From Pseudomonas sp. 5P_3.1_Bac2 (lineage in GTDB: Bacteria; Pseudomonadota; Gammaproteobacteria; Pseudomonadales; Pseudomonadaceae), in the NCBI RefSeq assembly GCF_025465995.1, contig NZ_JANLNY010000023.1, positions 124,001 to 188,000 of the forward strand: a DNA stretch of 64,000 nt, read 5' to 3'. Positions 44,713 to 53,561 of the stretch are shown in pieces. A program made the translations under genes and the position numbers. The stretch's first letter is position 1, and the number at the start of each line of letters is the position of its first letter. The notes beneath the pieces are model-generated. The model searched no databases. It was not told the origin of the DNA and saw only the letters and a list, made by a program, of their open reading frames with translations.

Positions 44713-44922
44713 GCTCAATCTCAACCCTCGGTCTATCGCCAATAAATGCCAACCGCCAAAAGGCGCGCGACACACGTCGTGCGACTTAGCCATTTGCGCG
44801 GCGGCTTGTCTAGGGGCGGCAGATTACCTGCCTGAATTAAGCCTGCACCCTACTCGCCTGAGTATCTGATCCGTGATAATTATTTAGCTCTAAAAGATCA
44901 CAATCAGACAAATAGGCAATAA

Positions 44923-45625
44923 ATGACATTTGCCACATGGATGGCCGCAAGGGGACTCTCAGCCTCCAGTATTGAAAAGTACAACAGCTCAATCACTGGA
45001 CCGTTGAACTCTTGGGCTTAGCACTATCAACTGAGTGCCACCCCCACTGTTCGAGTACCGCGACTCGGCCACCTTTGCCGAGCTGGCCGCACAGATCCGT
45101 GCGCTGCCGATCTTTATTGAGCGCAATAGCAAAGGTAAAGGGATGTAAGAAGCGGCCCTAAAGCAATTCGCCGCATACCTGGCCGAGCAGCCCGAAGCCT
45201 GCTTCGAACAAGACCTGCAGACGATTTTGCAGGAGCATAAAACATCGGTTACCGACCAACTCAGCCTGATTAAAACCCGCCTCGGCCAAGGTGCGTTTCG
45301 TCAAGATCTGATCAGCCATTGGGGCGGTTGCGCGGTGACCGGCTATAGCGACCCAGCCCTGCTCGTGGCCTCCCATATCAAGCCGTGGTCAAAGGCGAAT
45401 AACCAGGAGCGGCTTGATCCATTTAATGGTTTATTACTGTTGGCCAATCTGGACAAAGCCTTCGATTCGGGCCTGATCAGCTTTAAGCAAAACGGCCTGA
45501 TTATGCTGTCGCCGCACTTACGCAACCCCGAGCAACTCGGCATCAACGCGACCATGCAAGTCGATCTGGCGCCGGAACATCAGACCTATATGCGCTACCA
45601 CCGTGAGCAGGTGTTTAAGGCGTAG
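44923..45625 (+). pseudogene. Broken HNH endonuclease gene
   Basis: An N-terminal fragment in one frame (MTFATWMAARGLSASSIEKY... to a TAG at 45019) looks like the start of an HNH restriction-type nuclease. The reading continues in a second frame (FEYRDSATFAELAAQIRALP...) up to a TAA at 45146. It then runs on in the same frame through EAALKQFAAYLAEQPEACFEQ to the HNH core at 45269-45560 (CAVTGYSDPALLVASHIKPW, then FNGLLLLANLDKAFDSGLI). At least one frameshift and two stop codons therefore break the gene. The last 399 bases remain open from a TTG at 45227 and encode a nearly complete HNH domain, so a short product cannot be excluded. Confidence 0.8.
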
Positions 45626-45768
45626 GCTTAACCGGCAAAACGCCTCTTTGCGCACCTACGCTGACCTACTGATCAGTCAGCTTAGGCCTCATTAGGCGAC
45701 TCGAGGCCAAGACCTAACAGCCTCGCCCCCTCCCTGAGCGAACCCAAATCAGGCCCAGATCATAGACG

Positions 45769-46857
45769 TCATAAACGCTCGGGCAAGGAGTTGCTCGCAT
45801 CCAAAATCGGCTCACGGCTCAACAGTTTTTGCTTCCACGCAGGTAGCGCGGCATCCTCCACATCCAAGCGCTTAAGCCACTGATCAGCAGCCCAGCCAAT
45901 CAAGCGCAGCTCGCCATCGTGGGTGCCGCCGTGGATCCAGCCTACGGTTTCGTAGCGGATGCTTTTGAGGGCATGGTTAATCAGGACATAAGCAGCCGGC
46001 TTGGGATCTTCTGCATCACCTGCGCCCAGTGGATAAGGTCCGGCCTGAATCACCACCCCATCCCCCACATCGTAAAAAGCGAAATGGCTGGCCGACAGTT
46101 GCGCCTTTAACGCTGCAAGGCCTCCGGCTAACTGCAGGCGCTCGTTATTAAGCATGGTCAGCCAACTGACGGTTTTGATTTTGGCTGATTGAAAGTCCGG
46201 AGTATTTGCCAAAAGCGCTGAGGTACCAGCATCAACTCCCGGCATTCGAGAAACCATAAATGCTTCTGTGGGCTCGTTATCATCGCGCTGTGTAGGGGAT
46301 AGGTTGAATGCATGACCAGCACACCCCTGCTCTGCACCTAGCCGCCGCGCAAAGCTCACAAATAAGCGCAGCAACTCAAGCGGGTTTTCATCTTGGTAAA
46401 GAATTGGGACTGAAAACTCTAACACGCTTGTGTCCCGACCTATTTTGGCCTCCCAACCTCGCTTTCCATAGATTTCAAAATACCAAGAGCTGGCATCTTG
46501 GGGCTGAACACCGCTTGTGTAGTAAAAACTTAAGTGATCATCTTCATCCATCTCAGCCATCATTTCGCGCAAGCTCTTGACCTCGGAATAAGCAGTCAAC
46601 GGCTTACCTTGAGGCGGCTCTTCACGCCAAAGCCAAGTCAGGTTGGGCTCAGCAAGTCGCTTGAACTCATCAAAGCACTGACACAGAGTTTCACGAACCA
46701 AAGCAGTGTGAGCCCCCTTAAAATACAGCGTGCCTCGTATGCACGCTGCGGCCCCCACATAGTCCTGTGGCCCGCCCCTCATCAACAGATGCCCAGGAAT
46801 CTCGAGGACTCCAGGCATGTTGGCCAGCTCTTTAGCTAGGTCAAATGGTTGCGGCAT
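45769..46857 (-). CDS. DUF3396 type VI immunity-family protein
   Basis: This is a 362-aa soluble protein of the DUF3396 family, whose members act as immunity proteins of type VI secretion effectors, including those with VRR-NUC nuclease domains (TsiV). Recognisable parts are EIYGKRGWEAKI, FVSFARRLGAEQGCAGHAFN and WIHGGTHDGELRLIGW. GGGAG lies 8 bp before ATG 46857, 15 bp after the stop of the nuclease gene, so the two are co-transcribed. It should bind and block the adjacent effector. Confidence 0.8.
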   Translation of the reverse strand: MPQPFDLAKELANMPGVLEIPGHLLMRGGPQDYVGAAACIRGTLYFKGAHTALVRETLCQCFDEFKRLAEPNLTWLWREEPPQGKPLTAYSEVKSLREMMAEMDEDDHLSFYYTSGVQPQDASSWYFEIYGKRGWEAKIGRDTSVLEFSVPILYQDENPLELLRLFVSFARRLGAEQGCAGHAFNLSPTQRDDNEPTEAFMVSRMPGVDAGTSALLANTPDFQSAKIKTVSWLTMLNNERLQLAGGLAALKAQLSASHFAFYDVGDGVVIQAGPYPLGAGDAEDPKPAAYVLINHALKSIRYETVGWIHGGTHDGELRLIGWAADQWLKRLDVEDAALPAWKQKLLSREPILDASNSLPERL

Positions 46858-46872
46858 AAAGCGTACTCCCGA

Positions 46873-47580
46873 TTAATAAGCTGGAACTGGCATTGAAGGA
46901 CGCGGGGAGCGCCCCTTAGTAATAATGAACATCAACGCACTGGCGATAGCCGCTGCCCAGCCCAATTGCTCCACTGGAACTTTAGAGTCCTGCTCCTGCT
47001 TGCTGCAGTCACACTCCGTTGAACTCATCTGCACCATCTTGCTCTTGCCACCCGCGATTATCGCATAGGCATCAGCTTGATCTTGGTTGGGCGGATCTGG
47101 TGGGAACTTCATCTCAACCACCTGCTTGATATTGTCCTGAGTCGGCGGCTTATTGGGATCGGTGACAATCACTACATCGGGCCGACGGATCATGCCCCGC
47201 CCCGGTTTAAAGGGTGGATGCTCGGGATCTTGCTCCCAATATTTACTGATCCAACCGGGGATCCAGCCATGGGAACCTGTCCCGGTCTGGCTATCGAGAG
47301 TCGGCTGCGGTGGGTTCTTGGTCATGTCGTAACTGACCTCAGGCCGGTAGGGACTACGCCCCTGTAGCACCTCATTAAGTTCACCGAGACGCTGCGACAC
47401 GCAGTTCTGCTTCAGGCTCTTGCCATCCACGCTGGTATTGGGCGTGCTGCTGCAATAGCAGACGGCTGAGCAGAGCACCTTTTTATCCTGCGGGGCGAGC
47501 TTGGGTGTCTGCACCCCAACCGGATGGGTGCTGCCTGCCGAGCTCATACCGCCCTGCGACAAACTTGGTTGATCACCCAT
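46873..47580 (-). CDS. Type VI secretion VRR-NUC nuclease effector
   Basis: This is a 235-aa protein with a PD-(D/E)XK-type catalytic set: D135 in IRRPDVVIV, E156-x-K158 in VVEMKFPPD and following Gln residues in NQDQADAY, the VRR-NUC pattern. Known VRR-NUC effectors cut branched DNA in target cells. The N-terminal part has several cysteines (C37, C41, C43, C60), and the C-terminus has an unusual hydrophobic stretch (LGWAAAIASALMFIITKG, about 207-224) after the nuclease domain. GGAGGG precedes ATG 47580, 2 bp after the PAAR stop. The order PAAR, effector, immunity is classical. No T6SS core gene lies in the window. Confidence 0.82.
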   Translation of the reverse strand: MGDQPSLSQGGMSSAGSTHPVGVQTPKLAPQDKKVLCSAVCYCSSTPNTSVDGKSLKQNCVSQRLGELNEVLQGRSPYRPEVSYDMTKNPPQPTLDSQTGTGSHGWIPGWISKYWEQDPEHPPFKPGRGMIRRPDVVIVTDPNKPPTQDNIKQVVEMKFPPDPPNQDQADAYAIIAGGKSKMVQMSSTECDCSKQEQDSKVPVEQLGWAAAIASALMFIITKGRSPRPSMPVPAY

Positions 47581-47582
47581 GA

Positions 47583-48098
47583 CTAGCCCTCCCCCTGCAG
47601 TAAATCGATATGCAGGGTTTGCGCGCTGTCGTGCTTAACCCAAGCAGTCATGCCCTGCTCATCGGTGGTTTCGATGGAGCTCCAGCCGCCAGTGGACCAG
47701 ACCTTGACCTGCCGTCCGGCCGCAGGCAGGCCGGTTTCGTAATCAATCACCTGAAAGCGCCCCGAATAAGGTGCGCTCGCCATGTTCAGCGGAGTAACGG
47801 GAACGAAGGGCGCAGGGGTAAAGGTATCGCCAATAATCACCGTGCCTGAGCCGCCAATAATCACGTTGCCATGACTACCGACACTGCCCAAGGTGGCGGC
47901 GGGCTTGCCGTTGATAAACACCGTGGACGAAACCGCCGAGACAATGGGGCTGCCACAGGCAGACACATCGCTTTGCCGCGCGGCGGCCAAGTGATCGAAC
48001 AGCACGTCGGGTGAACCGCTGGCGATGGGGTTAGTGCCATGGCCTGAGACTGGGCAGGCGGTGGGATCGGTGATACGGGCAGCGGGTTTGCCACTCAT
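47583..48098 (-). CDS. PAAR-domain spike protein
   Basis: This 171-aa protein begins with a PAAR domain (MSGKPAARITDPTACP, then GHGTNPIASGSPDVLF and GGSGTVIIGD), the sharp tip of the T6SS VgrG spike. After a short linker the C-terminus (YETGLPAAGRQVKVW...TDEQGMT) looks like a small beta-sandwich (transthyretin-like) domain that may hold the effector encoded next. ATG 48098 has AAGGA 6 bp upstream and fits PAAR starts; the longer open frame is not needed. Confidence 0.9.
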   Translation of the reverse strand: MSGKPAARITDPTACPVSGHGTNPIASGSPDVLFDHLAAARQSDVSACGSPIVSAVSSTVFINGKPAATLGSVGSHGNVIIGGSGTVIIGDTFTPAPFVPVTPLNMASAPYSGRFQVIDYETGLPAAGRQVKVWSTGGWSSIETTDEQGMTAWVKHDSAQTLHIDLLQGEG

Positions 48099-48329
48099 AG
48101 CGCATCCTTGCTGAGCATGATCAGGGACCAAGACAGCTGGGGTGCTCATGTCGGCGAGTCAGGGATACGCCATGCCCAGTGCGTAGGTCGTTAGATGTTC
48201 GACCATAGCAGCGCTCAGTTGCGCAAAGATTTGCGCAGCAGCGCCCAAGACCGCGCGGGGCTTGAGACAGAGCCGCTTGTAACAAAATGTATCCGAGTCT
48301 TTGATCTGAGTCCGACCTCAAGCGCAAAC

Positions 48330-48895
48330 CACGCAGAGCGGCCTTCTCATCCTTATCGGGATGAGCGCGGACTGCGTGTGAGGAGTATGGCTATCTGCAT
48401 AGTGGATGGGTGGAGCGTCATCCAACCTACGCCGGTGGGCCTCAGCTACGCCCACCTAACAGATCGCGAACCTTGAGTAGGGTGGACAACGCGTAGCTTG
48501 TCCACCGCTGGACGAGCAGAGCCCTATAACAAACCACTTTGCCGCACGCTCCATCGGGATGACTGCGGGCTGACCTGAGGCTATCTGCATGGTGGATGGG
48601 TAAAGCGTCATCCACCCTACGGTGGCGCGCCTCAGCTACGCCCGCCCAACAGATCACGAACCTTGAGTAGGGTGGACAACGCGCAGCTTGTCCACCGCTG
48701 GACGGGCAGAGCCCTATAACAAACCACTTTGCCGCACGCCCCATCGAGATGACTGCGGGCTGGCCGTGAGGCTATCTGCATGGTGGATGGGTGAAGCGTC
48801 ATCCACCCTACGCCGGTGGGCTTCGGCCACACCCCGCCCAACAGGTCGCGAACCTTGAGTAGGGTGGACAACGCGTAGCTTGTCCACCTTAGCTG
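48330..48895. repeat. Tandem array of about 190-bp palindromic repeats
   Basis: The motif GTAGGGTGGACAACGCG recurs at 48478, 48668 and 48859 (period 190-191 bp). Each unit contains GTGGATGGGT and GCGTCATCCACCCTAC, which form a long hairpin, plus GCCCTATAACAAACCACTTT between copies. A partial or divergent unit starts near 48330. The array fills most of the 839-bp gap between the PAAR gene and the cio operon. I see no gene here. Confidence 0.88.
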
Positions 48896-48937
48896 CTGGG
48901 GTCATGGAGGGCTAACAGCCGCCCATTAACGGGGTGT

Positions 48938-49081
48938 TTATGGCGTGCCCATACCCACTGCGCGCATCACCAGCTTCAGGCCGTAGGCCACCACCGCGAG
49001 GGCCAGCACGCTGCCGGCCCAGATGGTGATCAGCCAACCAATACGCTGCCACAGGGGCTTGGATTGCTGAACTTGAGACAT
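48938..49081 (-). CDS. Small membrane subunit of cytochrome bd-type oxidase (DUF2474/CydX-like)
   Basis: This is a 47-aa open frame, 10 bp after the cioB stop, coding MSQVQQSKPLWQRIGWLITI followed by one hydrophobic helix (about residues 14-37). It begins with ATG 49081 and ends with TAA. Small one-helix proteins (CydX, CydZ, DUF2474) complete bd-type oxidases, and this one sits where such a gene is expected. It is too short for routine gene calling. Confidence 0.8.
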   Translation of the reverse strand: MSQVQQSKPLWQRIGWLITIWAGSVLALAVVAYGLKLVMRAVGMGTP

Positions 49082-49091
49082 GGCCCGTTCC

Positions 49092-50099
49092 TCAATGGTA
49101 GCCCTGGTTTTCGTTGACCTTGCCGCGGAACACGTAATAGCTCCAGGCGGTGTACATCAAAATAAACGGGATGATGAACAACGCCCCCACCAGGATAAAT
49201 CCCTGGCTTTGCGGCGGTGCCGCAGCCTCCCAGATGCTCACCGACGGTGGAATGATGTTCGGCCACAGGCTGATCCCCAAGCCGCTATAGCCTAAGAAGA
49301 TCAGGGTCAGGGTGAGGATAAACGGTGTGTAGTTGGCATAGCGCGCCACGGCCCGCAGCAACGCCCAAGTGCACAGCAGCACCAGGATGGGCACCGGCAT
49401 AAACCAGTAGATATTCGGCGTGCTGAACCAGCGGTTGGCGATGGCCTGATCAGCCAGAGGCGTCCACAGGCTGACGATGGCGGTGACACCCAGCAGGACG
49501 AACACCAACGGCCGCGCCATGTTGTGCATCTGCTCTTGCAAGCGGCCTTCGGTTTTCATGATCAGCCAGGTACAGCCGAGCAAGGCGTAGGCCGCGATCA
49601 GCGCCACGCCGCAGAACAGCGAGAACGGCGTGAGCCAGTCCAGCGAGCCGCCGACAAAGGTTTTGTCGACCACCTCAAAGCCCTCGACATAAGCCCCCAG
49701 CGCCACGCCCTGGAAGAAGGTCGCGGTGATCGAACCACCGATAAAGGCCTTGTCCCAGATATGCTGGCGCGAGGCCTTGGCCTTGAAGCGGAACTCAAAG
49801 GCCACACCACGGAAGATCAACCCCAGCAGCATAAAGATCAGCGGCAAATACAGGGCGCTGAGCACCACCGCGTAGGCCAGCGGGAAGGCCCCAAACAAGG
49901 CGGCGCCACCGAGCACCAGCCAAGTTTCGTTGCCGTCCCACACTGGAGCGACGGTGTTCATCATCACATCGCGTTCGCCTTCGCTTTTGACGAAGGGGAA
50001 GATGATGCCGATGCCCAGATCGAAGCCGTCCATGATCACGTACATCATCACGCCGAAGGCGATGATCACGGCCCAGATTAACGAGAGATCAACACCCAT
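49092..50099 (-). CDS. cioB: Cyanide-insensitive quinol oxidase subunit II
   Basis: This 335-aa membrane protein is the CydB-type subunit of the cyanide-insensitive bd-type oxidase. The N-terminal FGVMMYVIMDGFDLGIGIIF and VWDGNETWLVLGG are diagnostic, and there are about nine hydrophobic helices. It starts 2 bp after the cioA stop and is followed by the 47-aa subunit. Confidence 0.95.
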   Translation of the reverse strand: MGVDLSLIWAVIIAFGVMMYVIMDGFDLGIGIIFPFVKSEGERDVMMNTVAPVWDGNETWLVLGGAALFGAFPLAYAVVLSALYLPLIFMLLGLIFRGVAFEFRFKAKASRQHIWDKAFIGGSITATFFQGVALGAYVEGFEVVDKTFVGGSLDWLTPFSLFCGVALIAAYALLGCTWLIMKTEGRLQEQMHNMARPLVFVLLGVTAIVSLWTPLADQAIANRWFSTPNIYWFMPVPILVLLCTWALLRAVARYANYTPFILTLTLIFLGYSGLGISLWPNIIPPSVSIWEAAAPPQSQGFILVGALFIIPFILMYTAWSYYVFRGKVNENQGYH

Positions 50100-50101
50100 G
50101 G

Positions 50102-51541
50102 TTATTTACCCTCATCCAGTGAATCGCTATGGCCTTCTTCCAGGCCTTCGCCAGGCGCCGACAATGGCCGCGCTGGAGTACGTTGCTGGCCAGGGCCACC
50201 ATCCATAGTTTGCGTCCCGGCGTGCGCCACCGGACCTTTGCGCACCAGGCGCAGCATGTAGCCAATGCCGACGCCAAATACGGCGAAGTAGATCAACACA
50301 AACAGCCCTAGGGTCAGGCTCATCTGGCCAAAGCTATGCCCCGAGGAGGCATCGGCGGTGCGCATCAAGCCGTGAATGATCCACGGCTGGCGGCCCACCT
50401 CGGTGGTGTACCAACCGGCCAGAATGGCGATGATGCCCGCAGGCCCCATCCACACCGCAAGGTGCAGGAACGGCCGCCAGTTAAACAGCTTGCCCCGCAG
50501 GCGCAGGACAAAGGCCAAGACCCCCGTAAGGATCATCAACATGCCCAGGCCGACCATGACGCGGAAGGTCCAGAACACCACGGTGGAGTTAGGCCGATCT
50601 TCCTTGGCGAACTCCTTCAGTGCTGGCACTTGCTTATCCAGACTGTGGGTCAGAATCAGGCTGCCCAGGTAGGGGATTTGCACGCTGAAGCGGGTCTTCT
50701 CCTGCTGCATGTCGGGCCAGCCAAACAGAATCAGCGGAGTCGCCTCACCAGGTTTATTTTCCCAGTGGCCTTCGATGGCGGCGATTTTTTCCGGCTGGTA
50801 CTTAAGGGTATTAAGACCATGGAAGTCGCCGATCACCGCCTGCACCGGGGCGACGATCAGGGCCATCCACATAGCCATCGAGAACATCTTGCGCACGGCC
50901 GGGGTGCTGCGCCCACGCAGCAAATGCCAGGCCGCCGAGGCGCCGACAAAAAACGCCGTGGCGAGGAACGCGGCAGTGGCCATATGCAGCAAGCGGTAGG
51001 GGAATGACGGGTTAAACACCACGGCCAGCCAGTCAGTGGGGATCACCCGTCCGTCGATAATTTCAAACCCCTGGGGTGTGTGCATCCAGCTGTTGGAAGC
51101 AAGAATCCAGAAGGTCGAGATCAGCGTGCCAATGGCCACCATCACCGTGGCAAAGAAATGCAGGCCTGGGCCGACACGATTCCAGCCAAACAGCATGACG
51201 CCCAAGAAGCCCGCTTCGAGGAAGAACGCGGTGAGCACCTCGTAGGTCAGCAGCGGCCCGGTAATCGCTCCGGCAAACTCGGAGAAAGCGCTCCAGTTAG
51301 TGCCGAACTGATAGGCCATCACCAGGCCAGACACCACGCCCATGCCGAAGTTAACGGCGAAAATCTTCACCCAGAAATGATACAGGTCGCGGTAATGCTC
51401 CTGCCTCGTCTTCAACCACAAACCTTCCAACACAGCCAGATAACTGGCCAGACCAATGGTAATGGCCGGGAAGATGATGTGGAACGAGATAGTGAACGCG
51501 AACTGGATTCGGGCTAGGTCTAAAGCCTCCAAACCAAACAT
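50102..51541 (-). CDS. cioA: Cyanide-insensitive quinol oxidase subunit I
   Basis: This 479-aa CydA-type subunit binds haems and oxidises ubiquinol. The conserved N-terminal SFHIIFPAITIG carries the haem-ligand His (H21 here), and GRQPWIIHGLMRT is present. The Q-loop is shorter than in E. coli CydA, as in CioA. The C-terminal 40 residues are a hydrophilic tail. An ANR-like box lies 150 bp upstream (51692-51705). It works when oxygen is low or cyanide is made. Confidence 0.96.
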   Translation of the reverse strand: MFGLEALDLARIQFAFTISFHIIFPAITIGLASYLAVLEGLWLKTRQEHYRDLYHFWVKIFAVNFGMGVVSGLVMAYQFGTNWSAFSEFAGAITGPLLTYEVLTAFFLEAGFLGVMLFGWNRVGPGLHFFATVMVAIGTLISTFWILASNSWMHTPQGFEIIDGRVIPTDWLAVVFNPSFPYRLLHMATAAFLATAFFVGASAAWHLLRGRSTPAVRKMFSMAMWMALIVAPVQAVIGDFHGLNTLKYQPEKIAAIEGHWENKPGEATPLILFGWPDMQQEKTRFSVQIPYLGSLILTHSLDKQVPALKEFAKEDRPNSTVVFWTFRVMVGLGMLMILTGVLAFVLRLRGKLFNWRPFLHLAVWMGPAGIIAILAGWYTTEVGRQPWIIHGLMRTADASSGHSFGQMSLTLGLFVLIYFAVFGVGIGYMLRLVRKGPVAHAGTQTMDGGPGQQRTPARPLSAPGEGLEEGHSDSLDEGK

Positions 51542-51691
51542 AGAACATCCTCAACAGGTTTATTCTGAATAAACGGCAGCCCCACGCCTCACTGCATGGG
51601 AGTCGTTGGCGGCGCAATGGTTCTTGTGGTTATAGAGGTTCAGCAATGGATGTGGCCCAGCCGGGCCAACAGGCAAATCCAAGAGGGCGTC

Positions 51692-51705
51692 TTGACCCAG
51701 GTCAA
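51692..51705. promoter_or_regulatory. ANR/FNR-like box upstream of cioAB
   Basis: TTGACCCAGGTCAA is a perfect inverted repeat (TTGAC-N4-GTCAA), close to the ANR consensus TTGAT-N4-ATCAA. In P. aeruginosa ANR represses cioAB. The box is about 150 bp before the cioA start, in a 287-bp gap that is otherwise featureless. Confidence 0.6.
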
Positions 51706-51828
51706 AACGCCCGCAGAGAGTACCTAGAGTTGGCTGAACCGCAGCTGTGGTGTTTTGTCGCGTAAGCCGCTCATTCGCACACGTCCAACAAATGTACGAA
51801 TGAGCTTCAGTCTAGTCCCCCTGCGCCC

Positions 51829-53019
51829 TTAGTCACGGCGCAATTGGCTGACTTGCTCGGCGCTCAGCGACCCGTGACCGCCCCAGGTTTGCCGCAGATA
51901 GCTAAGCAGATCGGCCAACTGGCCATTATCCAGCTGCTGACGAAAACCGGGCATCGGCTGCATCCGCTCAAAGCCGGTGAACTGCTGCTCAGCAATGCCT
52001 TCATCGATCACCCGCAACAGGTTCTGCCCGCTGGGCAGACTCAAGGTGGTATTGCCTCGCATCGCGACTGCCACATGGGGGACACCCTCACCCTGCGCGC
52101 CATGACAGCCGGCACACAGGTTGAGGTAATGCTGGCGGCCACGCTGGCCACTGGCATCCACCTGACTGAGTGGCACCGGCGCCAGTTTGCGTATAGCTGG
52201 CGGCACATCGCCCAGCAGATAAGTGGCCATGGCCTGATGGTCTTTATCCGCCAGGTACTGCGTGCTGTGGTGCAGCACCGGGTACATTTCGTTGAACATC
52301 GAGCCTTGGGCGCTGATGCCGTGTTTGAGGAACGTGGCCAGGTCCTCCTGACTCCAGCCGCGCGCGGCTAAGTCCTTGGCCTGCAAGCTGGGCGCCTCAT
52401 AACCGAGCAGCTCGCCGCCCTGCAGATGCCGATCCGCCTGTAACGCGCCGAAGCTATTGCGCGGGGTATGGCACTCGCCACAATGCCCCAGCGCCTCGAC
52501 CAGATACTGGCCGTGCTGCCAGGTCGCGCTGTTGTCCGCCACTGCCGGCAAAATGATCGAGTCCTTATACAGGCTGTTCCACAGGCTCAAGCCAAAGCGC
52601 AGGTTGAACGGAAAGCTCAGCTGGGTCACCGGACTGGGTTTCTCCACCGGCGCCAGGCTCATCAGATAGGCATAGATGGCATCGACATCGTCGCGCTTAA
52701 GCAGGCGGTACGAGGTGTAAGGCATGGCCGGGTAGAGATTGCTGCCGTCGGCGCGCTTGCCCTGGGTCACCGCCTGATAGAACTGCTCGGCGCTGTAATT
52801 GCCGATGCCATGGGCTTTCGACGGCGTGATATTGCTGCCGTAGATCAGCCCAAACGGCGACTGCAAGGGCAGCCCGCCAGCATACTCCGCGCCCCCCTCG
52901 ACGCTGTGGCAAGCCACGCAGTCGGCGGCGCGTGCCAGGTATTGGCCGCGTTCCAGCAAGGCCTGATCAGCCGCCATGGCGCTGAGCGGCAGCAAAGCCG
53001 CCAGTAAGAGTGCGCGCAT
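51829..53019 (-). CDS. Tri-haem cytochrome c subunit of a periplasmic dehydrogenase
   Basis: This 396-aa exported protein has a short signal peptide (MRALLLAALLPLSAMA) and three CxxCH haem sites (CVACHS, CGECHT, CAGCHG), each in a cytochrome c domain. It is the usual third partner of IorAB-type or PQQ alcohol/aldehyde dehydrogenases and passes electrons to the respiratory chain. It begins 2 bp after the iron-sulfur subunit stop, so the three genes are one operon. Confidence 0.92.
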   Translation of the reverse strand: MRALLLAALLPLSAMAADQALLERGQYLARAADCVACHSVEGGAEYAGGLPLQSPFGLIYGSNITPSKAHGIGNYSAEQFYQAVTQGKRADGSNLYPAMPYTSYRLLKRDDVDAIYAYLMSLAPVEKPSPVTQLSFPFNLRFGLSLWNSLYKDSIILPAVADNSATWQHGQYLVEALGHCGECHTPRNSFGALQADRHLQGGELLGYEAPSLQAKDLAARGWSQEDLATFLKHGISAQGSMFNEMYPVLHHSTQYLADKDHQAMATYLLGDVPPAIRKLAPVPLSQVDASGQRGRQHYLNLCAGCHGAQGEGVPHVAVAMRGNTTLSLPSGQNLLRVIDEGIAEQQFTGFERMQPMPGFRQQLDNGQLADLLSYLRQTWGGHGSLSAEQVSQLRRD

Positions 53020-53021
53020 GC

Positions 53022-53561
53022 TCAGCCCTCCTTGACCAGGCCCAGCGCCTGGATCACATCGCGGGCCGCGTGGTAGTAGCGCACATAGCCGGTGCAGCGG
53101 CAGATATGTTTGCCCAGCGCCGCGTCGATCTCGGCTTCCAGCTCACTGCTGCGCACAGGCTGCCGCTTGAGCTTCTCCACCAGCACGGTGGCCGCGTTGA
53201 CGTAGCCCGGCGTGCAGTAGCTGCACTGGAAGGCGAAGCTGTCGACGAACTGTTGCTGGATCGGATTGAGTTCCACCACCTCGCCCTGCTCATCTTTGCG
53301 CGCATGACCCTCGATGGTGCGCACGCGCTTGCCATCAAAAAAATGCGCGCCGGTGATGCAGGTGCGGATCTCCTCACTGCTGCCATCGGGATGATCGAGG
53401 ATCGCCACGCAGGCGTGACAAATCCCCTGCCCGCAGCCCAGTCGCGAGCCGGTGAGGTTGAGGTGTTCGTGGAGAAAGTCGATCATCATCAGATCGTCAG
53501 CGACTTCCAGCGGGCCGACGGCCTGGCTGTTGATGATCATGCTGAGCAGGCGCTTAGCCAT
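53022..53561 (-). CDS. [2Fe-2S] subunit of xanthine-dehydrogenase-family enzyme
   Basis: This 179-aa protein carries two [2Fe-2S] clusters. The plant-type site is in GCGQGICHACVAIL and the C-terminal site in CSYCTPG...CRCTGY. It overlaps the end of the molybdenum subunit gene by 8 bp. It shuttles electrons from molybdenum to the cytochrome. It has no signal peptide, so it is presumably co-exported with the Tat-bearing large subunit. It resembles IorA and CoxS-type subunits. Confidence 0.93.
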   Translation of the reverse strand: MAKRLLSMIINSQAVGPLEVADDLMMIDFLHEHLNLTGSRLGCGQGICHACVAILDHPDGSSEEIRTCITGAHFFDGKRVRTIEGHARKDEQGEVVELNPIQQQFVDSFAFQCSYCTPGYVNAATVLVEKLKRQPVRSSELEAEIDAALGKHICRCTGYVRYYHAARDVIQALGLVKEG

